The notes beneath the pieces are model-generated. The model searched no databases. It saw nothing but the letters and a program-made list of their open reading frames with translations, and had not been told where the DNA came from. From Streptomyces luteolifulvus (GTDB lineage: Bacteria; Actinomycetota; Actinomycetes; Streptomycetales; Streptomycetaceae): a DNA stretch of 64,000 nt. Shown one piece after another: positions 34,486 to 46,006 of the stretch. Numbering within the stretch: the first letter of the stretch is position 1; each line of letters starts with the position of its first letter. The translations under genes and the position numbers were made by a program. The DNA lies in contig NZ_VZRB01000026.1 in assembly GCF_008806595.1 (NCBI RefSeq), positions 1 to 64,000 of the forward strand, written 5' to 3'.

Positions 34486-35115
34486 ATGAGCAGTCGCCAC
34501 CTGGCGCGCCGCACAGCAGTCACCGTCGTCTCCGCGGCCGCCCTTGTGGCCATGGCCGCCCCGGCCGACGCCGCGACCACGACGAGCACCTCCACCACGG
34601 CCGCCGCTGCATCGGCGGGGGATGTCGACTACGCCACCTGGCAGAAGGACTGCCAGGCCGTGATGAACCAGGCCCTGCCGTATCTGAAGCAGCGCATCGC
34701 CGCCACCAAGCCGGGCGAGAAGCAGGCGATCGTCTTCGACATCGACAACACCACGCTGGAGACCGACTTCGGCTTCAGCTACCCGCAACCGGCCAACAAG
34801 CCGGTCCTGGACGTCGCCAAGTACGCCCAGGAGCACGGCGTCTCACTGTTCTTCGTGACCGCACGGCCCGGCATCATCTACACGTTCACCGACTACAACC
34901 TCAGGTACGACGGCTACAAGGTCTCCGGGCTGTACGTCCGCGGTCTGTTCGACCTCTTCAAGGACGTCGCCGCCTACAAGACCGCCCAGCGCGCCGACAT
35001 CGAGAACAAGGGCTACACGATCATCGCGAACATCGGCAACAGCGCCACCGACCTGTCGGGCGGCCACGCCGAGAAGACGTACAAGCTGCCGGACTACAAC
35101 GGTCAGCTGTCGTAA
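34486..35115 (+). CDS. Secreted HAD-family acid phosphatase
   Basis: A 209-aa secreted phosphatase of the HAD superfamily, subfamily IIIB/class B type. A signal peptide (about residues 1-30, ending APADA) precedes the mature protein. The catalytic DxD is IVFDIDNTTLE with Asp85 and Asp87; FFVTARPG supplies motif II and ANIGNSATDLSGG the late acidic motif. It probably hydrolyses phosphomonoesters outside the cell. ATG 34486 is preferred over the in-frame ATG 34462 because the Arg-rich signal n-region begins there. A strong hairpin follows its stop. Confidence 0.92.
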   Translation: MSSRHLARRTAVTVVSAAALVAMAAPADAATTTSTSTTAAAASAGDVDYATWQKDCQAVMNQALPYLKQRIAATKPGEKQAIVFDIDNTTLETDFGFSYPQPANKPVLDVAKYAQEHGVSLFFVTARPGIIYTFTDYNLRYDGYKVSGLYVRGLFDLFKDVAAYKTAQRADIENKGYTIIANIGNSATDLSGGHAEKTYKLPDYNGQLS

Positions 35116-35133
35116 CAGGCAGGCCTGCCATGC

Positions 35134-35170
35134 GAAAGGGGCCGGTGCTCCGAGAGCACCGGCCCCTTTC
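35134..35170. terminator. Bidirectional terminator between phosphatase and clpC
   Basis: A perfect 17-bp stem (35134-35150 with 35154-35170) with a 3-nt CGA loop, 19 bp after the phosphatase stop and just before the convergent clpC stop. The stem starts GAAAGGGGCCGG and ends in CCCCTTTC, so it is terminator-like in both directions. Confidence 0.9.
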
Positions 35171-35192
35171 GGTCAGGCGAACCCCTTCGGGG

Positions 35193-37718
<2,526 letters not shown>

Positions 37719-38159
37719 CGTTAATCGCTCCTCAGAGCGGTCAGGCAGTAAGGGGACGCTCCCCTCGCTGTCCTTCCGCAGCTTAGTCCCGCAAGCGGGG
37801 ACCGCTCATTCCAACTGCCGACACCGGACCGAGAACCAACACTGCCTCCTGACCCCGAACGCCGACATCTGCTCCAACCCGATGGTGCGAGACGATGTTC
37901 CCGCAGGCCAGACAGTTACCCTCACCATCAGTACGCCGATGGCGAACGTGAGACGCCGTGATCTGCGTGTCGCCCCCTCCCACTAGGGATGTCTTACCCG
38001 CTGCCACGGACAGTCCATGCCGCGTGCACCGGTTCCCTCCGCTACGGGCGAACAACCTTGCGCCACCCCGTGCCCCCGCACGCCCCGAAATCCGGCACTC
38101 TGTGCGTTTAAGGGAGCACCCAGCGTAACCTGCGGGCCGTTCCCACTGTTGCACTTGTC
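37719..38159. promoter_or_regulatory. Divergent clpC regulatory region with a ClgR-like box
   Basis: A 441-bp gap without a gene. On the minus strand GTTCGCCATCGGCGTAC (about 37932-37948) matches the ClgR consensus core CGC-N5-GCG, with two departures from the published pattern. No certain -10/-35 for clpC could be chosen; the real promoter may lie between 37800 and 37920. On the plus side the gap precedes the 38160 gene. Confidence 0.4.
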
Positions 38160-38795
38160 ATGGTTGGCAGCCTCCCTCCGGTCACGGTTCCCCTCCCCCG
38201 CCGGCCGCTCGACGAGAGCGATCAGGTTCGCCGGTGGTACGAGAACGAACTGGGCTGGCCCGTGGTGCCCGCGAACGAGGGAGAACCCGAAAACCGCAGA
38301 ACGGCGGTACGACTCCGTACGGGCCTGCGCTTCGACGTGCTGGACGTACCGGCCGAGGCGGGCCGGGCGACGCTGCGGCACCTGGCAGCGGGCTCTCCGG
38401 TGGCCGTGCAGGGCGACCGGATGCGGCTGCTGGTGGCGGCGGGCAGCGCGGAGGAGCTGCCCGGGGTGCTGCGCTGGCTGGAGTGGGGCGCGCTGGCACT
38501 CGACCTCGCCGTGCTGGGCGAGGGCGGGCTCATGGACGCGCCGCTGCCCCCCGCCGGGGGACCGGCCGGAGCGCGGCCGCCCGCGCCGGGACGCCCCGGT
38601 GTCCTGCAGGGGGCCGCCGTGTGGCTGCGGCCCCCCGGGCCGGGGTGCGAGGTCGAGGCCTCGCTGCCGACGGTGTCGGCTCTGGGGGGCGGTGGTGGCG
38701 CCCCCGATCTGGTGCGCGTTGTGGACACGGTGGCCACCCAGTGCCACCGGCTGCGGCTGGTGCGCGCGTGCGCTCAGCCGTTGGCCTTCTCGTAG
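38160..38795 (+). CDS. Conserved hypothetical protein between clpC and lsr2
   Basis: A 211-aa soluble protein beginning MVGSLPPVTVPLPRR, with a DQVRRWYENELGWPVVP segment and Pro/Gly-rich stretches (about residues 130-150). The WYENELGWPV part recalls the N-terminus of actinobacterial primase/polymerase-like proteins, but no catalytic residues are recognised, so no function is proposed. Codon usage is normal for the window. It is convergent with lsr2 and overlaps its 3' end by 22 bp. Confidence 0.65.
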   Translation: MVGSLPPVTVPLPRRPLDESDQVRRWYENELGWPVVPANEGEPENRRTAVRLRTGLRFDVLDVPAEAGRATLRHLAAGSPVAVQGDRMRLLVAAGSAEELPGVLRWLEWGALALDLAVLGEGGLMDAPLPPAGGPAGARPPAPGRPGVLQGAAVWLRPPGPGCEVEASLPTVSALGGGGGAPDLVRVVDTVATQCHRLRLVRACAQPLAFS

Positions 38796-39109
38796 GCCTC
38801 GCGGATGGACGCGGGAACACGGCCTCGGTCATTGACCTCGTAACCGTTCTCCTTGGCCCACGCGCGGATCTGTGCGGTGTCCTGGCTGCCGCCGGAAGCG
38901 GCGCGCGCCTTTCCGCGGCCGCCCGAAGCGCGGCCTCCGGTACGACGACCACCCTTCACGTAAGGCTCGAGAAGCCCGCGCAGCTTGTCCGCATTGGCGG
39001 TCGTGAGATCGATCTCGTACGTCTTGCCGTCCAGTGCGAACGTGACAGTCTCGTCCGCCTCGCCGCCGTCGAGGTCGTCGACAAGAAGGACCTGAACCTT
39101 CTGTGCCAC
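38774..39109 (-). CDS. lsr2: Nucleoid-associated silencer Lsr2
   Basis: A 111-aa H-NS-like protein that bridges DNA and silences AT-rich or foreign genes. The N-terminal beta-rich dimerisation domain runs to about residue 58, followed by a basic, Gly-rich linker and a C-terminal DNA-binding domain (about 75-111) with the RGR minor-groove hook in NDRGRVPASIREAY. GTG 39109 follows AAAGGAA; the size equals the known protein. It is single, with an upstream region that is AT-richer than its surroundings and holds overlapping palindromes, consistent with self-regulation. Confidence 0.97.
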   Translation of the reverse strand: MAQKVQVLLVDDLDGGEADETVTFALDGKTYEIDLTTANADKLRGLLEPYVKGGRRTGGRASGGRGKARAASGGSQDTAQIRAWAKENGYEVNDRGRVPASIREAYEKANG

Positions 39110-39112
39110 CGG

Positions 39113-39348
39113 ATTTCCTTTCATCCATAACTTGAGGGCCGGGGGCCTGCGGCGTCCGCCGTTTCGCCGTCCCCTGTTATATGCAGTACTGCAGTACGTC
39201 GGAAAGCAAACCGCTTTTGCTGGAAAAACACAAACCCCTGGGAGAGACCCGCAGGCCGCCCCCACCCCGGAAACATGCGCGTTTCGGACATAGGGAACCC
39301 GGGCAGGGTCGGGAGCAGGGTGGAATATGCCTTGCGGATCCTCGGCGA
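39113..39348 (-). promoter_or_regulatory. lsr2 upstream region with overlapping palindromes
   Basis: A 236-bp gap with A/T runs around 39200-39235. TATAAC (minus strand, about 39176-39181) is a -10 candidate. Two perfect 12-bp palindromes overlap just upstream of it: TGCAGTACTGCA (39182-39193) and GTACTGCAGTAC (39186-39197). They could bind a dimeric repressor at the -35 position. Confidence 0.5.
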
Positions 39349-39882
39349 TCACAGATGCAGAAGCATCCGGCTGTTGCCCAAGGTGTTCGGTTTCACTCGT
39401 TCGAGACCGAGGAACTCGGCCACGCCTTCGTCATAGGAACGCAGCAGCTCCGTGTAGACATCGGTGTCAACCGGGGTCTCGCCGATCTCGACGAAGCCGT
39501 GCTTGCCGAAGAAGTCCACTTCGAAGGTCAGACAGAAAACCCGGCGAACGCCGAGCCAGCGCGCGGTCTGCAGCAACTTCTCCAGCAACTGATGACCGAC
39601 GCCGGCGCCCTTCAGGCCGTGCTTCACGGCGAGAGTGCGCACTTCCGCGAGGTCTTCCCACATCACGTGCAGGGCACCGCAGCCGACCACCTCGGCGTTG
39701 TCGTCCCGTTCGGCGACCCAGAACTCCTGGATGTCCTCGTAAAGCGTCACCGTGGCTTTGTCGAGCAGGATGCCCTCACGGACGTACGCGTCAAGGAGAC
39801 GGCGCACGACCGGGACATCGCTGGTACGGGCCCGCCGGACGGTGATGGCTTTAGCGGTGACTTCGGGACGCTCTGCTGACAT
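39349..39882 (-). CDS. GNAT N-acetyltransferase (N-acetylglutamate synthase-like)
   Basis: A 177-aa acetyltransferase. The acetyl-CoA loop is in VRTLAVKHGLKGAGVGHQLL (about residues 80-100) and the fold ends with VFCLTFEVDFFGKHGFVEIG. Actinobacterial proteins of this type are annotated as amino-acid N-acetyltransferases (N-acetylglutamate synthase, arginine pathway), but the substrate is not proven here and no arg gene is near. It starts 9 bp after the BlaI-type regulator stop, so the two are co-transcribed. Confidence 0.87.
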   Translation of the reverse strand: MSAERPEVTAKAITVRRARTSDVPVVRRLLDAYVREGILLDKATVTLYEDIQEFWVAERDDNAEVVGCGALHVMWEDLAEVRTLAVKHGLKGAGVGHQLLEKLLQTARWLGVRRVFCLTFEVDFFGKHGFVEIGETPVDTDVYTELLRSYDEGVAEFLGLERVKPNTLGNSRMLLHL

Positions 39883-39891
39883 GAGCGGACG

Positions 39892-40365
39892 CTATCGCCC
39901 GTCACGCTCCTGTGCCGAGCCGGGGTTCTCGCCGCCGGTATCGGCCACGGTATCCGTCTCGGCTTCGGAAGTTTCCGGTCCCTGGACGATGCGTACGGCG
40001 TCCCGCAGAGCCTGTCGCTGTTCGTCGCTCATCATCCCGAAGAAGGCGACGAGAGCGGCGGCGGGGTTGTCGCTCTGGGACCAGGCGTCGTTCATCAGCG
40101 CGGCGGCGTAGGCGGCGCGTGTGGAGACCGCCTCATATCGATAGGCCCGGCCTTCCGCCTCGCGGCGCACCCAGCCCTTCTGATGGAGATTGTCCAAAAC
40201 GGTCATCACCGTGGTGTAGGCGATGGACCGTTCCCGCTGAAGGTCTTCCAGGACTTCTCGAACGGTCACCGGGCGGTTCCACTTCCACACCCGCGTCATG
40301 ACCGCGTCTTCGAGTTCTCCCAATGGGCGAGGCACACCTCGCACAATAGTGGGCGATCTCTGCAT
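39892..40365 (-). CDS. BlaI/MecI/CopY-family transcriptional regulator
   Basis: A 157-aa winged-helix repressor. The DNA-binding domain (about residues 12-85) has LGELEDAVMTRVWKWNRPVTVREVLEDL and YTTVMTVLDNLHQKGW, typical of BlaI. There is no BlaR1/M56 sensor protease gene beside it, so induction works some other way. An acidic tail closes the protein. ATG 40365 (MQRSPTIVRG) is chosen; GTG 40338 is a possible internal start. It is co-transcribed with the N-acetyltransferase downstream. Confidence 0.85.
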   Translation of the reverse strand: MQRSPTIVRGVPRPLGELEDAVMTRVWKWNRPVTVREVLEDLQRERSIAYTTVMTVLDNLHQKGWVRREAEGRAYRYEAVSTRAAYAAALMNDAWSQSDNPAAALVAFFGMMSDEQRQALRDAVRIVQGPETSEAETDTVADTGGENPGSAQERDGR

Positions 40366-40435
40366 TGGCGTGCCGAACGTGCACATTCAGCAACAAACAG
40401 GGACAAAAGGGCGCGGCGCCCCGGCCCGAGGTGGC

Positions 40436-40615
40436 TCAGTCGTCGGTCTTCGGAGAGCCCTGCCGGGCCCCCTCGGCCCGCGCGAGGGCGGCATCGACGA
40501 CCGCGTCCTCCTTGGCCTTGTTGGCCCCGCCCTGGGTCTTCACGATCACCCTGATGAGCCCAGCAAAGAAAACGGCCATGACAACCGGGGGCAAGAGCGC
40601 GGAGACGTAGTCCAT
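40436..40615 (-). CDS. Small single-pass membrane protein
   Basis: A 59-aa protein starting MDYVSALLPPVVMAVFFAGL, with one membrane segment (about residues 8-26) and a charged helix containing NKAKEDAVVDAALARAE. I recognise it as conserved in Streptomyces; function is unknown. TACCCT, six bases before ATG 40615, suggests a leaderless start, although CTGGAG also lies close. It is too short to be assigned by domains but has normal codon bias. Confidence 0.75.
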   Translation of the reverse strand: MDYVSALLPPVVMAVFFAGLIRVIVKTQGGANKAKEDAVVDAALARAEGARQGSPKTDD

Positions 40616-40706
40616 GGCTCCAGGGTAGCTACGGGGTCGGGGGCGCCAGGGGCGGGGTGGGACGGACAGGGGCTGGGCTTGGGAACGAGGGCGTCCCGGC
40701 GTCGGC

Positions 40707-41399
40707 TCAGCCCGCGGCCAGCTGCTGGGGTGGGTTCGGTGGGGGCGGGGTTGGTTTGCGGCGGGGGAAGACCTCGCCCGGGGTGGGGATGGGGCGGGTG
40801 GGTTTTGGTGGGGCGGGCCTCGGGGTCGGCTTCTCCGCCGGCTTTTCCTCGGGTTTTTTCTCCGGACGCCGGGCCGGGTCCTGGCCGCCGTCCGCGGCCG
40901 GGTCCGTGGGGCCGTCGGAAAGGCCGCCGGGGAGGGCCAGGAGGCGCGTACGGGAGGCAGGGACGACCGGGGCGACCAGGGCGGGCCCGGGCTCCGTACG
41001 GCGGGCGAGACGGGCGCGTACGTCCTGCTCGGCCAGGTCCTGGCAGCGGGCCAGCAGCGCGGCCGCGACCGGGTTGCCGCGCAGCGCCCGGAGTCCCGCG
41101 AGGTCGTCCGCGTCCGGGCGGTACCCCGCACTCAGCGCCTCCTCCAGGAGCGAGAGATAGCCGGCCGCGGTGCCGGGCAGGGCGGCGCGGTACCGGGCGA
41201 GGTCGGCCACCAGGAAGGCCCGCAGCCGGGCGCCCTCCCGCAGCGCCTCGTCGAGGGACTCGGCGAGGCGGAGACAGTCCTGGACGTCCCCGGCCGAGGC
41301 GGGGCTGGGCTGAAGGGCGAGGGCGAGAGCGCGGCGGAGCACACGCAGCTCCTCCGCACCGAACGCCATGCCGCCGCGGGATCCGTATGGCGTGGGCAT
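40707..41399 (-). CDS. Conserved hypothetical protein with Pro/Lys-rich tail
   Basis: A 230-aa soluble protein: a helical N-terminal region (about residues 15-140, with FGAEELRVLRRALALALQPS) and a Pro/Lys/Glu-rich C-terminal tail (about 175-230). No enzyme motif is seen. TAGTGT lies six bases before ATG 41399, suggesting a leaderless mRNA; MAFGAEEL at 41369 is the alternative start. It lies upstream of the 59-aa membrane gene on the same strand; their relation is unknown. Confidence 0.7.
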   Translation of the reverse strand: MPTPYGSRGGMAFGAEELRVLRRALALALQPSPASAGDVQDCLRLAESLDEALREGARLRAFLVADLARYRAALPGTAAGYLSLLEEALSAGYRPDADDLAGLRALRGNPVAAALLARCQDLAEQDVRARLARRTEPGPALVAPVVPASRTRLLALPGGLSDGPTDPAADGGQDPARRPEKKPEEKPAEKPTPRPAPPKPTRPIPTPGEVFPRRKPTPPPPNPPQQLAAG

Positions 41400-41507
41400 G
41401 CTCCGACACTACGCGCTAATCGGACAAACCCGACACAGGGGCACGGGTGTGGCGTGGTGCAGGCCACCCGGGTGGGCGGGTGGCCCGCCCGGCCCGGGGC
41501 GCGCACG

Positions 41508-42305
41508 TCACATGCGCGAGATGTTCCGCTCGTACACCAGCCGCAGCCCGATCAGGGTCAGCCACGGCTCGTGCTCGTCGATGACCGAGGACTCGCCGAG
41601 GACCATGGGCGCAAGCCCACCGGTCGCGATCACCGTCACCTCGGCGGGATCGTCCGCCAGCTCGCGCGCCATCCGGGTCACGACCCCGTCCACCTGGCCC
41701 GCGAACCCGTAGATGATGCCCGCCTGCATCGCCTCGACCGTGTTCTTGCCGATCACGCTCCGCGGCCGCGCCACTTCGATCTTCCGCAGCTGCGCACCCT
41801 TCACGCCCAGCGCCTCGACCGAGATCTCGATACCGGGGGCGATCACCCCGCCGACGTACTCCCCGCGCGCGCTGACCGCGTCGAACGTCGTCGCCGTACC
41901 GAAGTCGACCACGATCGCCGGGCCGCCGTAGAGCTCGACGGCGGCGACCGCGTTGATGATGCGGTCCGCGCCGACCTCCTTCGGGTTGTCGGTGAGGATC
42001 GGCACGCCCGTCTTCACGCCCGGCTCGACGAGCACCGCCGGCACGTCGCCGTAGTAGCGCCGGGTCACCTCGCGCAGCTCGTGCAGCACGGACGGCACGG
42101 TCGCACAGATCGCGATGCCGTCGATGCCGTCGCCCAAATCCTCGCCGAGCAGCGGGTGCATGCCCATGAGGCCCTGCAGCAGCACCGCCAGCTCGTCGGC
42201 CGTGCGGCGTGCGTCCGTGGAGATGCGCCAGTGTTCGACGACGTCCTCGCCGTCGAACAGGCCGAGCACCGTCTGTGTGTTGCCCACGTCGATCGTGAGG
42301 AGCAT
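41508..42305 (-). CDS. coaX: Type III pantothenate kinase
   Basis: Phosphorylates pantothenate, the first step of coenzyme A synthesis from vitamin B5. The 265-aa ASKHA-fold protein has the phosphate loop LLTIDVGNTQTVLGLFDG, the GADRIINAVAA motif and VVDFGTATTFDAV, all characteristic of CoaX. Length is typical. ATG 42305 lies 4 bp after the nadC stop. It is the last gene of a five-gene operon with panC, whose product it uses. Confidence 0.96.
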   Translation of the reverse strand: MLLTIDVGNTQTVLGLFDGEDVVEHWRISTDARRTADELAVLLQGLMGMHPLLGEDLGDGIDGIAICATVPSVLHELREVTRRYYGDVPAVLVEPGVKTGVPILTDNPKEVGADRIINAVAAVELYGGPAIVVDFGTATTFDAVSARGEYVGGVIAPGIEISVEALGVKGAQLRKIEVARPRSVIGKNTVEAMQAGIIYGFAGQVDGVVTRMARELADDPAEVTVIATGGLAPMVLGESSVIDEHEPWLTLIGLRLVYERNISRM

Positions 42306-42309
42306 GGCC

Positions 42310-43296
42310 CTACTCCGCCTCGCGCAGGTCCAGGCCGATGTCCAGGATCGGCGAGGAGTGGGTCAGCGCCCCGACGGCCAGGTAGTCGACGCCCGTGTCC
42401 GCGTACGCCCTCGCGTTCTCGAGGGTCAGCCGGCCGGACGCCTCCAGGGCCGCGCGGCCGTGGGCGAGGGTCACCGCCTCCTCGCACTCCATGGGAGTGA
42501 AGTTGTCGAGCAGGATCAGGTCGGCCCCGGCGTCCACGACCTCGCGCAGCTGGTGCAGGGTGTCGACCTCGACCTCGATCGGTACGTCCGGGAAGGCCTC
42601 CCGCACGGCCTTGAAGGCCTGCCCGACGCCGCCCGCGGCGACCACGTGGTTGTCCTTGACCAGCGCCGCGTCGGAGAGGGACATGCGGTGGTTGACCCCG
42701 CCGCCGCAGCGGACCGCGTACTTCTCCAGCGAGCGCAGGCCCGGCGTGGTCTTGCGGGTGTCCCGCACCCGGGCCTTCGTGCCCTCCAGGACGTCCGCCC
42801 ACGCGCGCGTGGCGGTCGCGATGCCCGACAGCCGGCACATGAGGTTGAGCGCGCTGCGTTCGGCGGTCAGCAGGTCACGCGTGCGCGTGGTGACCGACAG
42901 TAGCTTCTGCCCAGCCTCCACCCGGTCGCCGTCCTCGACGTGCCGCTCGACCTCGAACTCGTCCGTGCAGACCACGGAGACGACCGCTTCGGCGACCCGG
43001 AGGCCGGCCACGACGCCCGCCTCGCGCGCGGTGAAGTCGGCGGTGGCGACGGCGTCCTCGGGGATGGTCGCCACCGTGGTGACGTCCACACCGCCGGCCA
43101 GGTCCTCCTGGATGGCGACGTTGGCGATGTCCTCGACCTCCAGGGGGTCGAGTCCGGCGTCGGCCAGGAGCTGCGCGAGCGCGGGGTCGAGCCCGCACTC
43201 GAGGAATTCTTCGTCGGTCTCCGCGCCGCAGGCACAGCCGTCGCCGCAGCCGCCGGTCGACGCGAGGGGGAGGTCGGGGGTACTCACTTCTGTCAC
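42310..43296 (-). CDS. nadC: Nicotinate-nucleotide pyrophosphorylase (quinolinate phosphoribosyltransferase)
   Basis: Converts quinolinate and PRPP to nicotinate mononucleotide in NAD synthesis. The 328-aa protein carries the family segments LMCRLSGIATATRAWAD, VRDTRKTTPGLRSLEKYAV and GGGVNHRMSLSDAALVKDNH. Unlike many NadC proteins it has an extra Cys-rich N-terminus (GGCGDGCACGAE followed by ECG, about residues 14-34). GTG 43296 overlaps the nadB stop (GTGA) and follows AGGAG. The frame stays open far upstream, antisense-free but in nadB DNA, so longer starts are rejected. Confidence 0.95.
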   Translation of the reverse strand: MTEVSTPDLPLASTGGCGDGCACGAETDEEFLECGLDPALAQLLADAGLDPLEVEDIANVAIQEDLAGGVDVTTVATIPEDAVATADFTAREAGVVAGLRVAEAVVSVVCTDEFEVERHVEDGDRVEAGQKLLSVTTRTRDLLTAERSALNLMCRLSGIATATRAWADVLEGTKARVRDTRKTTPGLRSLEKYAVRCGGGVNHRMSLSDAALVKDNHVVAAGGVGQAFKAVREAFPDVPIEVEVDTLHQLREVVDAGADLILLDNFTPMECEEAVTLAHGRAALEASGRLTLENARAYADTGVDYLAVGALTHSSPILDIGLDLREAE

Positions 43297-45017
43297 TGCT
43301 CCTGGAGGCGCTGCCGGTGCTGCCGGGTCGGGGGGAAGTCTGCGGTATCGGTGGTGTGCAGGGCGAGTGTGCGGTCCGGATTCAGCCGTACGACGATATG
43401 GCGGCGCCACGTCGTGTCGTCGCGCTCGGGCCGGTCCTCGCGCCAGTGGCAGCCGCGGGTCTCCTCGCGCTGCCGGGCGGCGGCGACCAGGACGCGGGCC
43501 ACGCACAGGAGGTTGGTGGCCTCCCAGGTGTCGACGCCGGGCTCGGCGGTCTTGCCGTTCTCGTCGAGCGCGTCGCGGGCGTCGGTGTGCAACCGCTGGA
43601 GCTGGTCGGCGGCCCCGGCGAGGGAGCCTGCCGAGCGCAGGACGCCCGCGCCGTTGGCCATGATCCGCTGGATCGTGAACCTGGCCTCCGGCGCGAGCAG
43701 GGGGTGCGCGGGCTTGTCGGGGTACGGGACCGGGTGGGGCACGCGCGCGTGGAGGCCGTTGTCCGTATGGCTCTCCGCGATGTCGGCGGCGATCCGCTCG
43801 GCGTAGACGAGGCCCTCCAGGAGGGAGTTGGAGGCCAGCCGGTTCGCGCCGTGCACGCCGGTGCAGGCGACCTCGCCGCACGCGTACAGACCCGGGACCG
43901 TCGTGCGGCCGTGGGAGTCGGTGCGCACGCCTCCGGAGGCGTAGTGGGCCGCCGGGGCGACCGGGACGGGCTCGGTGACCGGGTCGATGCCGTTCGCCCG
44001 GCAGGCGGCGAGGATCGTCGGGAAGCGGTGCTCCCACATCTCGGCGCCGAAGTGCCGGGCGTCGAGGAACATGTGCTCGGCGTCCTGCTCCTGCATACGG
44101 CGCATGATGCCCTTGGCGACGATGTCCCTCGGCGCGAGTTCGGCCAGCTCGTGCTGCCCCGCCATGAAGCGCACGCCGTCCGCGTCGACCAGGTGGGCGC
44201 CCTCGCCGCGCACCGCCTCGGAGACGAGGGGCTGCTGGCCCTCCGCGTCCGGGCCGAGGAACAGCACCGTCGGGTGGAACTGGACGAACTCCAGGTCGCT
44301 GACCTCCGCGCCCGCACGCAGCGCGAGGGCCACGCCGTCGCCCGTGGACACGGACGGGTTGGTCGTCGCGGAGAACACCTGGCCCATGCCGCCCGTCGCG
44401 AGGACCACGGCGGGCGCGTGCACGGCGCCGACGCCGTCGTGCTGGCCCTCGCCCATGACGTGCAGGGTCACGCCGGCGGTGCGGCCGTCCGCATCCATGA
44501 GCAGGTCCAGCACGAGCGCATTCTCGATCGTGCGGAGGCCACGCGCGCGTACGGCCTCGACGAGCGCGCGGGAGATCTCCGCGCCGGTCGCGTCGCCGCC
44601 GGCGTGCGCGATCCGGCGGCGGTGGTGGCCGCCCTCGCGGGTGAGCTCCAGGCCGCCTTCCTCCGACTCGTCGAAGTGGGCACCCGTGTCGATCAGCCGC
44701 CGTACGGCGTCGGGACCCTCCGTCACGAGGATGCGTACCGCCTCCTCGTCGCACAGCCCTGCGCCCGCCACCAGCGTGTCGTCCTGGTGCTGTTCGGGGC
44801 TGTCGCCCTCGCCCAGGGCCGCGGCGATGCCGCCCTGCGCCCAGCGGGTGGAGCCGTCGTCGAGGCGCGCCTTGGTGACGACGACCGTCGTCAGTCCGGC
44901 GGCCTCGCACCGCAGGGCGGCGGTGAGCCCGGCGACGCCCGAGCCGACGACCACCACGTCCGCGGAGATGGACCACCCGGGGGCGGGGGCGTGCAGACGT
45001 ATGCCTGTGCTGGTCAC
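43293..45017 (-). CDS. nadB: L-aspartate oxidase
   Basis: Oxidises L-aspartate to iminoaspartate, the first step of de novo NAD synthesis. The 574-aa flavoprotein has the FAD loop [18 protein letters not shown], a [16 protein letters not shown] segment and active-site-like THxE-region sequence [11 protein letters not shown], and ends in a fumarate-reductase-type helical domain. GTG 45017 overlaps the panC stop (GTGA), and its own stop overlaps the nadC start. The quinolinate synthase gene nadA, needed for the next step, is not in this operon or window. Confidence 0.96.
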   Translation of the reverse strand: MTSTGIRLHAPAPGWSISADVVVVGSGVAGLTAALRCEAAGLTTVVVTKARLDDGSTRWAQGGIAAALGEGDSPEQHQDDTLVAGAGLCDEEAVRILVTEGPDAVRRLIDTGAHFDESEEGGLELTREGGHHRRRIAHAGGDATGAEISRALVEAVRARGLRTIENALVLDLLMDADGRTAGVTLHVMGEGQHDGVGAVHAPAVVLATGGMGQVFSATTNPSVSTGDGVALALRAGAEVSDLEFVQFHPTVLFLGPDAEGQQPLVSEAVRGEGAHLVDADGVRFMAGQHELAELAPRDIVAKGIMRRMQEQDAEHMFLDARHFGAEMWEHRFPTILAACRANGIDPVTEPVPVAPAAHYASGGVRTDSHGRTTVPGLYACGEVACTGVHGANRLASNSLLEGLVYAERIAADIAESHTDNGLHARVPHPVPYPDKPAHPLLAPEARFTIQRIMANGAGVLRSAGSLAGAADQLQRLHTDARDALDENGKTAEPGVDTWEATNLLCVARVLVAAARQREETRGCHWREDRPERDDTTWRRHIVVRLNPDRTLALHTTDTADFPPTRQHRQRLQEQ

Positions 45018-46006
45018 GAGGCGGCTCCGAAGGTGAGGGGGATGTTGTCGATCAGCCGGGTCGTCCCGACCCGGGCGGCGACGGCGAGGACGGCCTCGCC
45101 GGTGAAGTCGTCCTCGATCTCCGTGAAGTCGGACGGGTCGACGAGGGCCAGATAGTCCAGGACCAGCGGCGGGTCGAGGCGAAGGGCCTCGTCGAGGACC
45201 AGGCGGGCGGCCGCGCGGACGGCCGCCGGGCCGCCCGGGGAGGCCTTGGCGACGGCGTGCGCGTCGGCCGCAGCGCGCGACTCCCCTATGGCGCTGAGCG
45301 CCTCGGCACGCGCACGCGTGGCGGGCACTTCGCGGGCCCGCGCGCGCAGCGCCTCCTGGGCTGCGTGCCGGTCGCCGCCCGCGAACAGGGCCCCGGACAG
45401 CGCGAGCGCCGTGCGCCGCTCCTCGGCGGACAGATAGCGGTTGCGGCTGGACAGGGCCAGTCCGTCGTCCTCACGCACGGTCGGTACGCCGACGATCTCG
45501 ACGCCGAAGTTCAGATCGCGGACCATACGGCGGATCAGGGCGAGCTGCTGGGCGTCCTTCTGCCCGTACAGGGCGATGTCGGGGCGCGTGAGGTGCAGCA
45601 GTTTGGCGACGACGGTGAGCATGCCGTCGAAGTGCCCGGGCCGCGAGGCACCCTCCAGGCGCTCGCCCATCGGGCCCGCCGTGATGCGGACCTGGGGCGC
45701 ACCGCCCGGATAGACCTCCTCCACGGCCGGGGCGAACACGACGTCCGCGCCGGACTGTTCCGCGATCTTGAGGTCGGCGTCCAGGGTGCGCGGGTAGCGG
45801 TCGAGGTCCTCGCCCGCGCCGAACTGGAGGGGGTTCACGAAGACGGTGACGACGACCTCGCCGTCCGCTCCGGCGATCTCGCGCGCGGAGCGGATCAGGG
45901 TGGCGTGGCCCTCGTGCAGGGCGCCCATGGTCATCACGACGGCACGGCGGCCCACGCGCGCGCGTGCGTGCAATTCGTCGGCGGTACGCAGCAGCGTGGT
46001 GGTCAT
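45014..46006 (-). CDS. panC: Pantothenate synthetase
   Basis: Joins pantoate and beta-alanine using ATP. The 330-aa protein has the nucleotide-site HIGH-like motif [31 protein letters not shown], the GQKDAQQL motif and SSRNRYLS, all diagnostic for PanC. It is somewhat longer than the 280-310 usual, owing to Ala/Arg-rich insertions around residues 225-260. ATG 46006 overlaps the stop of the upstream DUF2520 gene (ATGA), and its stop overlaps nadB, so the genes are translationally coupled. Confidence 0.96.
   Translation of the reverse strand: MTTTLLRTADELHARARVGRRAVVMTMGALHEGHATLIRSAREIAGADGEVVVTVFVNPLQFGAGEDLDRYPRTLDADLKIAEQSGADVVFAPAVEEVYPGGAPQVRITAGPMGERLEGASRPGHFDGMLTVVAKLLHLTRPDIALYGQKDAQQLALIRRMVRDLNFGVEIVGVPTVREDDGLALSSRNRYLSAEERRTALALSGALFAGGDRHAAQEALRARAREVPATRARAEALSAIGESRAAADAHAVAKASPGGPAAVRAAARLVLDEALRLDPPLVLDYLALVDPSDFTEIEDDFTGEAVLAVAARVGTTRLIDNIPLTFGAAS

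Noticed and set aside
38160-38795. Primase/polymerase function for the gene beside lsr2
   Set aside because: Only a short N-terminal resemblance; no catalytic aspartates were seen.
42310-44976. 888-residue open frame continuing from nadC back through nadB
   Set aside because: Only the part from 43296 matches NadC. The remainder is Arg/Pro/Gly-rich shadow of nadB in another frame, caused by high GC.
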